The notes beneath the pieces were generated by a model. The model was not told the DNA's origin, did not search any database, and saw only the letters and a program-made list of their open reading frames with translations. A DNA stretch of 64,000 nt from Agrostemma githago. Taxonomy: Eukaryota > Streptophyta > Magnoliopsida > Caryophyllales > Caryophyllaceae. The stretch covers positions 36,889,424 to 36,953,423 of the forward strand of contig OY288244.1 in assembly GCA_958450325.1 (NCBI GenBank), given 5' to 3'. Of the stretch, positions 52,476 to 62,329 are shown piece after piece. The position numbers were made by a program, and so were the translations under genes. Numbering within the stretch: position 1 is the stretch's first letter; each line of letters opens with the position of its first letter.

Positions 52476-53137
52476 TGTAACCACAAATTTTGTATCGCAG
52501 CTAACTGAAATACAAAACAAGGAAACAAATAAATTTTATTAATTATTTATCAAAAGTTCGTGTACAACCTCTAATGTATCCTCTGATTCTAATGCCGTTT
52601 AGGGAACACGTGTACGCGGTACACGTGAGGGACGCGTGCGTAGCTGACTTGTACTGCCTTGCGCGCGTTGTAATTTGATATTCTTGAGAGGGTCGCTTGG
52701 ACTTGAATCTCCCTTGAATGTTTGAATTTGACTTGGATCTTCTGAGCAGGCGGCGCGATTTATCGTGCTTGTTGACTGCTTGCGATGGATTTGATGGAGA
52801 GGCTTGTAGCGACTTGTTGTCTTTTTCTCTCTGGATCCTTTGCTTCAGAATTTTCCAATCCTCCTCAAATGAATGAGAAGAGCTCTATTTATAGAGTGTT
52901 GGTTCTCCTTGGTGGACTTTTGTAGTCACAGGCCCATTTATGGGTTTATTAGTGACATTGACCCAATTTATCTTCTTTTCGGGTTTAATGATCCAAATAG
53001 TTATTTTGTAATTCGGATCGACCCATATTTCTTTTACTCGGGGCAAAATAAATAAATTGAGTTAAAATTTCGTATTAACTCGAAATAATTAATTAATTTA
53101 ATTTATTCGACACTTTAATAAATTTTTAGTGCCTACA
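52476..53137 (-). repeat. Element D 3' LTR
   Basis: 662 bp, TGTAACCACAAATTTTG...GTGCCTACA. Minus-strand TATA box at 52886-52893. A perfect inverted repeat CACGTGTAC-GCG-GTACACGTG is at 52607-52627, containing two G-box cores. The polypurine tract follows inside at 53138-53152 (minus CGAGGGGGCAATT). Confidence 0.95.
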
Positions 53138-54409
53138 AATTGCCCCCTCGGGACCTTGTCACGTACACCGTTTGGGTGTTTTGGAGTGGCAGGGTCTCGA
53201 ACATTTTTTTTTTTAGTTTGACTTTGACTTGGAAGTCGACGAGCACCGAACTTATAGTATAGGCAACTCCATTTTTTTATCGTCACCCTGTCATTATCTG
53301 ACTTGACGAGCGACTTGGGACATCTTGAATTTTCTTGACTTAGAAGTCTCCGGGAACATTGACCCAAATTTTAGAGTGTCGCTTTTACACCCAGATCCTC
53401 TCCGTTTTAAGGAAAGTATATGATTACCATAATTACGCTCTTAGGTTCCTTGTAGAATTAGGGTTGAAGACCCATGCATGCCTATATATACATATACTTG
53501 GGCGTATCGTTCTTGTAGAATGCTCGGTTTCTTCGTTTGACACAGAATTGTTATACGGAAGGTACATTACACACCCTCCATCTCTTCTTGGCGGCCATCT
53601 CGTTCTCCTTCCTCTTTATTTTTTCATGATTTCCTTCTTCTTTCTTCAATTTGACTTCACTTTTACCATGCCAACTTTAACTTTTTTTTTGTTTTTTTTG
53701 ACATACCGAATATTTGGCTTGAATTTGTCATGCTCACACACAATTGATCCTTGAACAGAAACAAGACTCGGTTTTCCTTGGCATGAATCCATAGACGTAG
53801 GTCGGCTGCCTTAGTGATACCCCGCTTAAAACCTAATTTCGTTTCATACTTTCATACTGCCCCGAACTCTGTCAAGATCTCTGCTTTCCGATTGCATCCG
53901 TCATGACTTGGCCGCTTTATGCTCTTTATCCATTGAACTTGATTAACTTGACTAATTTGTTTGAAGAGACGTGTATAGATGGATCGTGAAATACAATTGA
54001 ATAGTATTTTCACTTGCATAGTGGATTCGTGTCATACTTAATAATGTAGCACTTGTGTGTTTGATAGAGATAAACAGAAACACATAGAGATAGTGTTGCA
54101 TTTGGTTTTGTATTTTTTTTTTCAGTTTTGTATCAAAATTTCTGCACGTGCATAGAGATAGTGGATGATGGTGTAATCAATTTTGTCAGCAAGTTTGTTA
54201 TTAACATCATCCCTTATCTACTTGTAGGATAAATTGGCAACTGTTCATCCTGCTACGCGCGCCAATTCTTATGTTGAGGTGAGTGTTCTTCTCCTTAATT
54301 GAGTATATTGTATGCAGAATGGTTCGTGACCTGCGGGTAACACTTAAACGTATCTCGGATGGAGCTCCTTGATTTATTCTCAAGCTTGTGGATGAAGTCT
54401 AGCCCGGTT
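53138..54409 (-). other. Element D non-coding region next to its 3' LTR
   Basis: About 1.27 kb after the polypurine tract with no recognisable gene on either strand. The plus-strand frame 53359-53754 is Phe/Leu-rich and has no domain. Confidence 0.6.
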
Positions 54410-55020
54410 ATTTTTTCGTCTTCAGCCGAGTTGTCATGGGATGAACCCGTTTGGGTCATCACGACTTCTTTCTGTGGAGCCATGGAGGGAGCACCCGGAG
54501 TTGTTATGAGGTGAACCCGTTTGGGTCGACGACTCGTCTGAAGATTGCCCTCACCTGAGTGGGCGTGAGGGGACCCATTTGGGACATCACGGCGCTCTTG
54601 TGAGGAGTCATGGAGGAGGCACCCGAGTTGTTACGAGGTGAACCCATTCGGGTCATCACGACGCTCGCACGGAGGAGGCACCCGAGTTGTTACGAGGTGA
54701 ACCCGTTTGGGTCATCACGACGCTCACAAGGACGAGAAGCACCCGAGTTGTTACGAGGTGAACCCGTTTGGGTCATCACGATGCTCGCATGGAGGAGAAG
54801 CACCCGAGTTGTTACGAGGTGAACTCATTTGGGTCATCACGACGCTCGCATGGAGGAGAAGCGCCCGAGTTGTCACGAGGTGAACCCGTTTGGGTCATCA
54901 CGACGCTCCGAAGGAGGAAGCCAATACTAATGCAGCGTGGATTGCTTTGAAGATATTCCGGGTAGCATCACTTCGTCCTACTTGAGTTGTCATGAGAGGA
55001 CCCGTTTGGGCTATCATGAC
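54410..55020. repeat. Element D tandem array 1 (~60-bp unit)
   Basis: Five good copies between about 54618 and 54905 of a unit of about 57-61 bp with CCCGAGTTGTTACGAGGTGA and CCCGTTTGGGTCATCACGAC. Degenerate copies lie on both sides (near 54430, 54500, 54560, 54985). Plus-strand ORFs across it only read the repeat. Confidence 0.9.
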
Positions 55021-55349
55021 TTTCTTGTAGAGGGGCTCCACTTGATGAAGCATTTTATGAAGCGTCGTTCGTTGATGATTTTTGTGAAGCTCCTTCAACG
55101 ATGATTTCTTTAAGCTTCGTTTGATGATGATTTTTTTTTTGTTTCTTTACGCTCTTGCGGGTCTGGAGCGATTTTATTTTTAATTTGGAGGGGCGGCTGC
55201 ACTCAAGCTACATGTTCACTCGAGCTGCCTACGTACTCGCAAAACATGGATGTTTTACAAGATCAAGCCAACGTAGTTCATGGAATAAATTTTTGTGGGT
55301 TTTCTTTTGCTTTTGTGGATTTTTTTTTGTTTGTGTTTTTTTTTGTGAG

Positions 55350-55770
55350 TGCAGTTTAACCTCTTGCTTAGGAGTTTTCCTTGCAGTTTATCCTCTTGCT
55401 TAGGAGTTTTTCTTGCAGTTTATCCTCTCGCTTAGGAGTTTTCCTTGCAGTTTAACCTCTTGCTTAGGAGAGTGCTTGCAGTTTATCCTCTTGCTTAGGA
55501 GGGCTTGAAGTTTAGCCTCTTGCTTATGAGGGCTTGCAGTTTAGCCTCTTGCTTAGGAGGACTTGTAGTTTACCCTCTTGCTTAGGAGAGAGTGCAGTTT
55601 AGCCTCTTGCTTTTGAGGGTTTGCAGTTTAGCCTCTTGCTTAGGAGGGTGCTTGCAGTTTATCCTCTTGCTTAGGAGGGCTTGCAGTTTAGCCTCTTGCT
55701 TAGGAGGGTTTGCAGTTTAGCCTCTTGCTTAGGAGGGTGCTTGCAGTTTATCCTCTTGCTTAGGAGCATT
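55350..55770. repeat. Element D tandem array 2 (24-31-bp unit)
   Basis: About 14 head-to-tail copies of GCAGTTTA-CCTCTTGCTTAGGAG separated by 0-7 variable bases (TTTTCCTT, GGTGCTT, GGGCTT). Positions 2-4 of the middle (AAC/ATC/AGC/ACC) vary between copies. Confidence 0.95.
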
Positions 55771-55782
55771 ACTTGCTTTTTT

Positions 55783-58210
55783 TTAAAAGGTAAAAGATGT
55801 TTCGCCATCGTCCACCCCCACATTTGCGCTTGATGGAGACGAGATGTTTTCAACCATTTCACTTTTATGAGATTTTGAAGATTTTTGTTGATTTGTGAGA
55901 ACTACAACCCGCCTTTTTGCTTTCAGGGGTTGCACTTGAGTGATGTCTACGATCTCCACACGCTTCATGCTGGAAGGGGTGAGACTTCTGATATTACTGC
56001 TCATTTTCATTTGCTTGACATCTTCATCTGAGGGAGGCACATTACTTGTCCTTGTGGATGTCCCTAGGCGACTAAAGATTCCACTTTTAGGTGGATCTAA
56101 ACGCTTGAGCATTGATGTTTCTCCACTTGAAGTTAATGGATTGACGACGAAATTATTGCCCCCTTCACATGTGCCTAGCCGATTGAAGACGGATAGACGA
56201 TTCTTCGGAGCAAGTTGATGTCTTTATTTAGTCGCAGCTCTTCCCAACCGATGAAACACCGAAGAACGTGATCTCTTCGTGGGTGGGCGTATCCTATCAA
56301 AGACTGAGAGTTTCGATGGACGTGGATTACTTTCATTTTCATTCTCCTTGCTTTCCAGGACAAAGATTGTGTTGGCACTGGCGTGGTTGATAGTCTTTAC
56401 AGGAGAGAACTTTCTTTCTTTTGGAGGATATGTTTTGTTTCTCCTTCCTTGTCCTTTCTGATGATGAACATGTTGTGAATCGAGCTTCTTTTGCCCCCTT
56501 GATTTCTTGTACATCGTTGTCTCCCAGGTCGCAGTGGTTTGATTGGTTGCTACTGCTTCTTCAAGATCCAAGACAATTTTTCCTTCTTTAACAAGCTGCA
56601 TTATCTTTTCTTTAAGAGTTATGCATTTTTCAAGAGGATGACTGATCAACTTGTGATAGCGACAGTAATTTTGATTGTTCGTCATGTTAACCTCTTCAGG
56701 TCGTTTTGAGTCTGGTAGCTGTATCACGTTCTTTTTTAGTAGATCATCCAACATATTTGACAGGTCAGAATCATCAAACGGATACTTTTTGCCTAACATT
56801 TCTTTTAAAGTAGATCCATTCTTATTGTTGTTTGATCTTGGATTTCTTGATGTCTTCGCAGGTATATTGCTGACGTTGACGACCATGGACTCCTTAGATG
56901 TCGTATTGATGCCTTCACTAATCTCCTTACGTTCTTGTCTTTGGGAACGTGTTGCCTTATTTTGCTTGTGGCTGTTGATTGTGATTTCCATGTTATGAGC
57001 TCGCGTTGCTAACTCCCGGAAGCTTTTTGGTTTGATCCCATTCAAGATGTAGAGGAGATCCCAACTCATCCCGTTGATGCACAATTCGACCGCTGAAGTT
57101 TCATTCAAACGCTCCTTGCATTCAAGACTGAGGGCACGCACGGTTGATGTAGTCAATGACAGGTTCATCGTCACACTGGGAAGTTTTCGTCAACTCGCTC
57201 ATGCTTACAATGCGCCTGGTGCTGTAGAACCTATTCAGGAATTCATCTTCCATACGAGCCCAGCTGTCGATTGATTCGGCTTCCAAATCCGTGTACCAGT
57301 CAAAAGCGGTTCCCTTGAGAGAGCGCACGAACTGTTTGACTAGGCGATCACCATCGGTTCCAGCGTTGTTGCATGTCTCCACAAAGTGCGCGATGTGCTG
57401 CTTCGGGTTCCCCTTCCCATCGAACTGTTGCAACTTGAGGGGTTGATATCCGGAAGGCATACGCAGGCCATCAATTCTTTTTGTGTAAGGCTTGATATAT
57501 CTTCCAGTGGAGGGGCCTTCACCGAGTTGGACCTTGATTGCGTCAGCTATCAGACTCTGCAACTGCTCCGAGGAGTAAGTACCGGTCTTGTTCTTTGGAG
57601 GCTTCTCACCATCCTTTTTCTCGTTTGGAGGCTTCTCACCATCCTTTTTCTCGTCGTCTTCATCCTTTTCGGTGTCGCTTTCGTGAACGGTGTCCTTGTC
57701 GGTGTCACTATGCTCACTGGAGTTTTTCTTCTCTCGGAGCTCGATCACTTCTTTTTAAAGATCCTCGATCTTCTTGTTCTTCTCTTCATTCTCCTCTTGC
57801 ATTTTTTCAACAAGTTTGGTCAGATTCAAGACTTGGTCTTCAATACTGGAACCACTAGCCATCATTGTCGAAGCGCTGATAGAAGTGGCGCCTTCCTTCT
57901 TCTCTGGAGACACCTTGAGCTTGCGAGGGGAGGACGTATTACTCTTGGAGATTTCATCCTTGCGTGAAGGAGAAGACGCCGCGATCATAGCTTTAGCGGC
58001 AGCAGCAATGGAGGCAGCAGAAATCTTACGCGGCCTAGTAGGGACGTGAGCAGCGCGTAGGCTGGCAGCAGCGGCGTCGAGGGTGGCCTTCTTCGCCTTC
58101 GCCCTGGTGACCATGCCAGTGGATTGCGTGACAACGCCGGAAGACTGTTGGAGAATGTCAGCGTAGGCCTTCCTGGGGGTGTTGAAGGTGTTGCTTTGGT
58201 TAGTAGACAT
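55783..58210 (-). pseudogene. gag: Element D gag (two stops, one frameshift)
   Basis: Starts MSTNQSNTFNTPRKAYADIL (ATG 58210). An Ala/Ser/Lys-rich N-terminus leads to a coiled coil (LVEKMQEENEEKNKKIEDL) with a stop at 57755-57757. Then a duplicated acidic EKKDGEKPP segment. Gag core: LKLQQFDGKGNPKQHIAHF, FVRSLKGTAFDWYTDLEA, DEFLNRFYSTRR. The frame changes near 57140 and continues LNETSAVELCINGMSWDLLY, FRELATRAHNME. A CX2H finger follows (CRYHKLISHPLEKC). The C-terminus has four SVFxRL-type repeats (SVFDRIRP, SVFHRLGRA, SVFNRLGT, GIFSRLGTS) with a stop at 56224-56226 between the second and third. No protease follows. Confidence 0.85.
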
Positions 58211-58256
58211 CTTCTTGAGAAGTAGTCTTGGTTGCTTCGATCCGGCGGTAGAGATT

Positions 58257-58274
58257 TTCACGTCGGGTTCACCA
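58257..58274 (-). other. Element D primer-binding site
   Basis: Minus strand TGGTGAACCCGACGTGAA, five bases from the 5' LTR. Starts with the TGG that pairs with a tRNA CCA end; I cannot assign the tRNA from memory. Confidence 0.75.
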
Positions 58275-58279
58275 AAATT

Positions 58280-58941
58280 TGTAACCACAAATTTTGTATC
58301 GCAGCTAACTGAAATACAAAACAAGGAAACAAATAAATTTTATTAATTATTTATCAAAAGTTCGTGTACAACCTCTAATGTATCCTCTGATTCTAATGCC
58401 GTTTAGGGAACACGTGTACGCGGTACACGTGAGGGACGCGTGCGTAGCTGACTTGTACTGCCTTGCGCGCGTTGTAATTTGATATTCTTGAGAGGGTTGC
58501 TTGGACTTGAATCTCCCTTGAATGTTTGAATTTGACTTGGATCTTCTGAGCAGGCGGCGCGATTTATCGTGCTTGTTGACTGCTTGCGATGGATTTGATG
58601 GAGAGGCTTGTAGCGACTTGTTGTCTTTTTCTCTCTGGATCCTTTGCTTCAGAATTTTCCAATCCTCCTCAAATGAATGAGAAGAGCTCTATTTATAGAG
58701 TGTTGGTTCTCCTTGGTGGACTTTTGTAGTCACAGGCCCATTTATGGGTTTATTAGTGACATTGACCCAATTTATCTTCTTTTCGGGTTTAATGATCCAA
58801 ATAGTTATTTTGTAATTCGGATCGACCCATATTTCTTTTACTCGGGGCAAAATAAATAAATAGAGTTAAAATTTCGTATTAACTCGAAATAATTAATTAA
58901 TTTAATTTATTCGACACTTTAATAAATTTTTAGTGCCTACA
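58280..58941 (-). repeat. Element D 5' LTR
   Basis: 662 bp, nearly identical to 52476-53137. Minus-strand TATA box at 58690-58697; G-box inverted repeat at 58411-58431. Confidence 0.95.
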
Positions 58942-59458
58942 GTGGTCGAGAAGTAAAAAGCCCCCCCTGCCTGTCCTGGGTCAGGGTGTCCTTCCCTGAC
59001 AAGCTCAGAGGGGAAGGTTAGAGCCCCCCTGTCCACGCCTAAGGTAAGGGGAATGAGTGGACAAGGTGGACCCACGTGTCGCTCCCTCATTTCCTCCTCT
59101 TTCTCCCTCTCTACTCTCCCTAGTGGAAAACTATAAATACTCACCCATTTTCCACTAGAGAAGGTAATTGATTTTCTCTCTCTAGAACCTCACTCTAGAA
59201 AACGACACCTTACTCCTCACGAGCAAGGTTTGTCAAGTGCATTCCACGGACTGACTTAGGCATCGAAGAGGGTTCCCTCGGACACCTCTGAGGCCCTGTG
59301 CGCTCCCTGTGTGCAGGTGGCTGGCCATCTCCGTCGGGAAAGTCCGACTATTGGAGTGAGCGGAAAGAGAGGCTTGGAAAGCAAGACAACATCACCTAAG
59401 AAATACAAGCTCACAAGATCCGAATCCGTTTTGGGTCAATTGTTTCCATACCGGAACA

Positions 59459-61990
59459 AATTTTAATAATATGAAATTCATACGATGTGTCGCATACACA
59501 TCATATTGCATCCCTTTTAAGAAATGTATTTCAACATATATGTCCAAAACTCATCATAATGTGTGATGACATTTAAAATGCTAAATCAATCTTAATAGAC
59601 TTAAGCATATTGTGGTAAAAAGGGTTTTTCCATAGTCATTACTATGAGATCAATCCTTAACTTCCAACTATACTTCATAGATACTCTTATATCAATCTAC
59701 ATCGTCATTATATTGAAGACTGTTCTTCACTATAAGACCCATTTAACCAAAGTCTATAATTGGTAGTTATGGTATATAGAATCTATTAGATTTTATGTGA
59801 ATTTTGGAGTCTTTGCCCATTATTGTTTCATCATAGGTCAAACCTATGTACGGTAATATTTTGCAGGTAAGATGATCATGACTATTCATGGATGCATCAA
59901 TATCCTCTTCAACAGTTGTAGAGAATTCCTATTAATCCTCAACAATTTAAGGTCGATTATACTTCCACTGTTTCTATTAGAAATCACATTTATTTAAAAG
60001 AGACATATCACTCCATGTAACAAAACAATTTTGTTCTTTGGATGGTTTGTAGAATTAACATAATATCCCTAATAAAACACATGTCATAATTGAGTCTGTA
60101 AGTTCTAGAAAATGATTTTCTCTAAACTTTAAGACTTGAATTAAGAAAAGGCTATTTTAGAACATTTTCAATCCATATCTCATATGGTGTCTATTCTCCG
60201 ACTTACGTGGACATTCTCATCAACATTGTACAAAGACTTTTATAGTGCATAACTTTTTAAAGCATCAATAAAATCTGCATGACTCATCATAGACCGAGTC
60301 ATATCTAATATGATTCGATGTAGTTTGAAACACTTTTCACTACTTCTATGATGATCATAATCTTTTAGTTCAATTCCTCCCTGTTTCAATTATATTGAAA
60401 AACTCGTACCAACTTATCAAGTTGATCTTGTACTTTCATCTGAATTTCCTTGAACAATTCAAAGCATTCAGTTTAAAGTTCATCAAATGAACAAAACCAT
60501 ACGTGTTACTTATTTTGTAACATAACTAGTTAAACTCACACGTATCTGTATATGTGTGATCTAACAAGTCTAAGTACCCTCCTAGTATATAATTAATAGG
60601 AGTCACTTCTAATGTCATTTATCCATCTAAACAAGATCCATTTACCTCAGTTGATCCTTATCAATAAGGTTTATAATTTCATCATTATGAAACTTATTCT
60701 TATGATTCTTGTCTCATGGATTAAGAACAATGTCTGATGGGTAAAACTCAGGTCGAGGGAGTTGAACCTTTTGGTCGTTATGTTACAAATAAAAGCATTC
60801 ACTACTAGGAATGTAGAGCCCAACAATCATGTTAGCCTTATTGTACCTTATATTCTTGCAAGGTATAGAACAACAATTGTTCTACTTTTATTAAAACTTT
60901 TCATGCCCATACATGAAACAGAATCAATATCCTTGCTTATGACTAGTACAAGAATAACAATTATTTAATTCCATTATTTAGCTTTATGGTAAAATTAAGT
61001 GATTTTCCTTTTATATATGAAACAACAACGTTTGTCCATTTCAATCATAAAACACTTCACTTATATACCATTATTCCACCCTCTTTGAGCCATCATTTCC
61101 ACAATGTAATAGTTGCATTTGGTATCTTTATACCAAATCAGTAGAATGAAAGTAACAATTACTCTAGTAACATACACACCTGAAGTCATACTTCAATAAT
61201 TGAGTTGCAGATTTTCTTGACATTTCTAGAAACTATCTACCAATGTCATATATTTGTCATTACATTAATGACTAATAAAATTGTACCTAATCTAAAATTT
61301 GGCAACTAGTTTGGGTATGACAACGATTGTCCTTCCCTTACTTTAACCAACGTCTTAGATTCATTAATCATTATCTCAAGCAATTTTCTTAATGAAGCCC
61401 TCTTGATACAATGTTCAATCATCTTTTAACATCTCATGCTAAAAGGTGAAAATCTTATTAAGTCACCTGTTTTATTCATAATAAAGTGACCTAAACTTTG
61501 GACTAGTTGAAATGATTTCAATTTCTAATTCTTTAGAAAGAAGAATCCAAAATTTCCTGATTATCAATATAATCACGTCATCATATAACATATGGATTAA
61601 TCGGATCATCCTAAACATTCTCACTTAATGGGAACTGTTCCCTTTATTGAAACAATTGATTTTGGTACTTATAATAGCCATCTCCATAACTCTAATTATA
61701 TAGTCCATACTATACATTAGCATTGGATATAATCTGTCAGAATTATCCTTCACAAGGACAAAATCCATATCTTTATTTTTTTAGAACAATTCTCAAGATA
61801 CCAATCGACGAGGTTGAACAATTCAAACTCATCTTTTAATAAATGTGATAATGGTGACTAAATTACAACAACATGTATATGCAAAGTAAAACGATAATTA
61901 ATATTAGCAATCTTAAATAAATTTAAGATAAAATCATGCAAACTACCCTCAAGTTCGCATAATATTCCAAAATCCTAAAGCTTTTGTCGC
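59459..61990 (-). pseudogene. Heavily decayed Ty1/copia pol (and possible gag)
   Basis: No long ORF survives, but reading the minus strand past stops gives copia landmarks in the right order. Around 60270-60320 ILDMTRSMMSHADF corresponds to the integrase end (L-D-M-V-R-S-M-M-S). Around 59480-59555 DIYVEIHFLKGMQYDVYATH corresponds to reverse transcriptase (D-V-K-T-A-F-L-N-G...VYM-Q). It is cut at 59458/59459, where A ends. Sequence near 61600-61850 may be gag. Very old. Confidence 0.6.
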
Positions 61991-62058
61991 TCAAGTGAAC
62001 TTGGGCTCACTGCTCAAGCTTCAAAAGTAAAGGTAGACAACAAACTTGTCGATTCGGG

Positions 62059-62149
62059 ACGCCTGCATATACTATCTCTCTTAATGGGAATCAATTCGGG
62101 TAAGTACGCCTGCATATACTATCTCTCTTAATGGGAATCAATTCGGGTA
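62059..62149. repeat. Exact 44-bp tandem duplication (period 47)
   Basis: 62059-62102 (ACGCCTGCATATACTATCTC... to TTCGGGTA) is repeated without change at 62106-62149. The exact identity inside otherwise decayed DNA implies a recent duplication. Confidence 0.9.
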
Positions 62150-62292
62150 TTTTAAACGAAGAAGAGGGATTCGGCAAGGGGATCCCATGTCCCCCTTATT
62201 GTTTACCATATGCTTAAAGTATTTTAGTCGGATTCTAAGCTATGTAACAGTGAGAGAAGAGTTCCAGTTCCATCCTTTATGTAACAAGACCG

Positions 62293-62312
62293 CCGGGCGA
62301 AATTTCGCCCGG
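62293..62312. repeat. Perfect 20-bp palindrome
   Basis: CCGGGCGAAATTTCGCCCGG reads the same on both strands. Variants of it cluster again at 63640-63880. Confidence 0.95.
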
Positions 62313-62329
62313 TGAGACCCGACCGGGCC

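Larger units (their letters stand above)
52476..58941 (-). mobile_element. Element D: young gag-only gypsy-type retrotransposon
   Basis: 6466 bp with two 662-bp LTRs that differ at two positions I can see (52694/58498 and 53058/58862). TSD is GTGGT. On the minus strand it has a PBS, a gag of about 808 codons with three breaks, then two tandem-repeat arrays and non-coding DNA. No protease, reverse transcriptase or integrase is visible. It fits the class of terminal-repeat elements carrying only gag (TR-GAG). Confidence 0.9.
1722..59458 (+). mobile_element. Element A: old Tat-lineage Ty3/gypsy retrotransposon, host of the whole nest
   Basis: Two related LTRs (1722-2440; 52268-59458 split by D) bracket gag, a protease remnant, RNase H, an archaeal-type second RNase H and half an integrase, all plus strand. 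Two antisense ORFs follow pol. The second RNase H domain after the usual one is the hallmark of the plant Tat lineage. With B, C, D and their TSDs removed, A is about 8.4 kb. Decay is heavy: gag frameshift near 2680, stop at 3772-3774, frameshift at 4523-4527, reverse transcriptase deleted at about 4685, integrase truncated after its first catalytic Asp. No target-site duplication is visible. Its LTRs differ more than those of any inserted element, which fits its place as the oldest layer. Confidence 0.9.
52268..59458 (+). repeat. Element A 3' LTR, split by D
   Basis: 52268-52475 and 58947-59458 (720 bp in sum) match the 5' LTR 1722-2440. The TATA box is at 59132-59139 with the inverted repeat arms at 59120-59130 and 59148-59158. 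It ends CCGGAACA at 59458. Confidence 0.9.

Noticed and set aside
55350..55770. Regular repeat array resembling a CRISPR array
   Set aside because: The 'spacers' are only 0-7 bases, the array lies inside a plant retrotransposon, and no cas gene is present. It is a tandem repeat.
57386..57967. 193-codon plus-strand ORF opposite D gag
   Set aside because: Leu/Phe-rich mirror of a Lys/Glu/Asp-rich Gag region; not a gene.
59459..62220. An intact copia element on the right flank
   Set aside because: Stops and frameshifts occur every few tens of codons and no LTR pair is visible; it is only a relic.
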